A DNA stretch of 64,000 nt from Myroides phaeus (lineage in GTDB: Bacteria > Bacteroidota > Bacteroidia > Flavobacteriales > Flavobacteriaceae). Numbering within the stretch: the stretch's first letter is position 1; every line of letters starts with the position of its first letter. The position numbers and the translations under genes were made by a program. Under the pieces are notes generated by a model, which worked only from the letters and a program-made list of their open reading frames with translations, did not search any database and was not told the DNA's origin. The stretch covers positions 1,502,001 to 1,566,000 of the forward strand of contig NZ_CP047050.1 in NCBI RefSeq assembly GCF_009799805.1. The letters are read 5' to 3'. This document shows positions 63,401 to 64,000 of this stretch, piece after piece.

Positions 63401-63467
63401 GAGCAAAAGAGACAGTAGAAAGTAAAGAAATGAAAGCGATTAATAAATTGATTTTAAGAGGTTTCAT
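60453..63467 (-). CDS. SusC/RagA-family TonB-dependent outer-membrane transporter
   Basis: This 1004-residue importer has a signal peptide (about 1-22, ending SFAQ) and a carboxypeptidase-regulatory-like domain (about 28-100, GKVINQHTKKPVQGAIITLID). The plug follows, with SERSEIDMAKLLQGQVPGLTVN, IRIRGNSSFN, PLFVMDGIII and ALYGIKAANGVIELTSKRG. The last part is the 22-strand barrel, ending LQPILTFSINATF. It uses TonB energy to import what SusD captures. No sigma/anti-sigma pair or two-component regulator is adjacent. With an M16 peptidase and no glycosidase in the operon, a peptide or protein substrate is more likely than a glycan. Confidence 0.93.
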   Translation of the reverse strand: MKPLKINLLIAFISLLSTVSFAQTQQYVGKVINQHTKKPVQGAIITLIDTKQVFITEDNGTFSFTAPKQIDIIVSHLGFEEIRMSLKNTSQNIYLNPIMEQLEELLIKCTNNINDIDVRNLTGSVVTLDMNKLSERSEIDMAKLLQGQVPGLTVNYGGELGKKPEIRIRGNSSFNYNGSANEPLFVMDGIIISTETFLTLNPNDFTTIKVLKDAPATALYGIKAANGVIELTSKRGFEGKPVFSFSMKQGITLRGERPVEMMGTNEKLAFEERMEMLATPGYLFSEKYITKNYQNSPLLQAKLAEGNRVLDSLKQYNTDWFKELIKPNHFQSYNFSVRGGTEKNTYFYSLNYSKQGGRIPGNDINHITARANLNYLISDNFNLAINNSFGVATANTENGMDNDPSSLAYILNPYETKESKTLYSFDKNRSYKDLINQFYQKSTTKRFSSSLVMQWDVLPELNISGVIGADYSLGEVNKRIYSTAYSQRDYPINAQGYLSEEDNKNFDFSSNIRASYQKQIGDHDFFIGINSDYYITNIKSLSASGYGIADDINSISGINNSLTGAYAPNNSGNKIKNAQLGFGAALGYTFQNTYDLYVSIKRDGSSLLPSNNRWNNAWSTGIGWSPSEYAFFAKQNILTALKFKASLGYTASMVGITPRDIATTFSNSNNFYGESRILQLLALPNKDLKPQQTYSTNFTIDFGFLNRFNLTTTLYNELTKEAIVAVPIASSNGFKTFTKNIGKLENKGIELMLNGDVLRIADFKWNSSISMSYNANKVKNLYGTDKIYLSDQSVIPEYEVGKPLGVIYGLQDNGVYPITGLPQYVDNDGKIINYEDNVSPNYFNNLGYSIAPYSGFFNNYFSYKNWSLTVNINYSSGGKATYSKSYIRDNTNANQNAIKGQLDNMWFEIGDENKLYPAKNLPSSVYDLYQYPTTKTVYKTDYIKLNFVQLGYSITQSSFINRYFKSLQVNVQADNIYTYRRQKDKGSLNDVLQPILTFSINATF

Positions 63468-63837
63468 AGTGAGTGTTTAATTAAGACTTATTCTAAATTA
63501 ATGTGTAAAATTAAACATTTTATTAACTAATCAAAGACATATAGTTCTTTATTTAGATTGAATACTAATAATTGAATAAAAGTTAATTGTTGGAAAATGA
63601 GGTGTAATATGTTTGTTTATAGTTGTTTATGATTGTGTTGTTTCCTTTTTTGTTTATATTTTAATTAGAATTAGTGTAAAAAAGCATATTCTCACTAAGT
63701 GAATGTTGAGTAGTGTTTAGTTTGGATTTATATTGTTTTTTGAGGTTTTGATAAAGTAAAAAAAACGAGTAGAAAGAGAGGAGAGACTAATTGAAAGTTT
63801 TAAGTTTGTAGATATTGATTTAAAAAAGAATTATCAA
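63468..63837. other. 370-bp divergent region between susC and dtd
   Basis: AT-rich sequence that must hold the promoters for both. On the forward strand, TTG (63587-63589) and TATGTTTG (63608-63615) are 18 bases apart and fit the -33/-7 consensus. No comparable reverse-strand element for susC was found, so its promoter may depend on an alternative sigma factor. Confidence 0.45.
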
Positions 63838-64000
63838 GTGAGAACTGTAATACAAAGAGTAACACGAGCATCTGTAACTGTAGAAGGGCAAGTTATAGGT
63901 GAAATTGAAAAAGGATTGCTTATACTTGTTGGTATTGAAGAAGTAGATACACAAAGTGATATAGAATGGTTAGGAGGAAAAGTAACTAATTTACGTGTAT
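63838..64000 (+). CDS. dtd: D-aminoacyl-tRNA deacylase (5' part, cut by window)
   Basis: The frame opens at a GTG at 63838 and reads MRTVIQRVTRASVTVEGQVIGEIEKGLLILVGIEEVDTQSD (pattern only) to the window edge, 54 codons. The opening RTVIQRVTRASV and GLLILVGI are hallmarks of Dtd, which removes D-amino acids wrongly attached to tRNA. No upstream ATG exists in frame before a stop at about 63757, so the GTG start is well supported. Confidence 0.88.
   Translation, partial: MRTVIQRVTRASVTVEGQVIGEIEKGLLILVGIEEVDTQSDIEWLGGKVTNLRV

Noticed and set aside
55043-63467. Polysaccharide-utilisation locus
   Set aside because: No glycoside hydrolase, polysaccharide lyase or sulfatase is present; the only enzyme is a peptidase.

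Overview
This window is chromosomal DNA from a member of the Flavobacteriaceae (phylum Bacteroidota). Several things point there. The DNA is AT-rich. Genes lack Shine-Dalgarno sites, and many are preceded by the Bacteroidota -7 promoter element TAnnTTTG. The gene content includes PorT/SprT, GldA, TamL, a SusC/SusD pair, an S46 dipeptidyl-peptidase, type III pantothenate kinase, and a type II DAHP synthase/chorismate mutase fusion. A Myroides- or Flavobacterium-like organism fits, but the genus is an inference. Almost everything is core housekeeping DNA. The accessory parts are one insertion sequence and one TonB-importer operon.

Layout. 1-10 kb: a truncated DUF2797 gene, a GH3-family enzyme, a tiny acidic lipoprotein, a dipeptidyl-peptidase of the DPP11 type, a 577-bp intergenic region with a large hairpin, an aldo/keto reductase, Kdo transferase, a sugar aminotransferase and a Bcr/CflA exporter. 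10-17 kb: FabD, a PpiD/SurA-like chaperone, and an envelope operon (CoaX, outer-membrane protein, LptC, small membrane protein), followed by three identical tandem tRNA-Phe genes. 17-25 kb: the cell-elongation block purH-mreB-mreC-mreD-mrdA-rodA. 25-40 kb: an orphan ABC permease, AccD, fructose-bisphosphate aldolase, TamL, a TrmH-type methyltransferase, PorT with UbiE, a GNAT enzyme, an alanine/Na+ symporter, pyrophosphatase, a DUF5686 outer-membrane protein and pyruvate dehydrogenase E1-beta.

40.7-42.4 kb: an apparently intact IS3-family element. It has orfA/orfB, an A6G frameshift site, 26-bp imperfect terminal repeats and a 3-bp target duplication. Fifteen bases beyond its right end lies a 72-bp miniature element whose first 68 bp are identical to the left end of the insertion sequence. 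42.7-55 kb: EtfBA, then a nucleotide/folate cluster (bifunctional nuclease, ThyA, 2TM protein, DHFR, an unknown secreted protein, deoxynucleoside kinase), GldA, TauE/DUF1634, DAHP synthase-chorismate mutase, RsgA and a DUF3857 protein.

55-63.5 kb: a tightly coupled four-gene operon, SusC-SusD-lipoprotein-M16 metallopeptidase. It looks like a TonB-dependent importer for a peptide or protein substrate that is then cut in the periplasm. This is the best candidate for an undescribed system. The window ends inside dtd (D-aminoacyl-tRNA deacylase).
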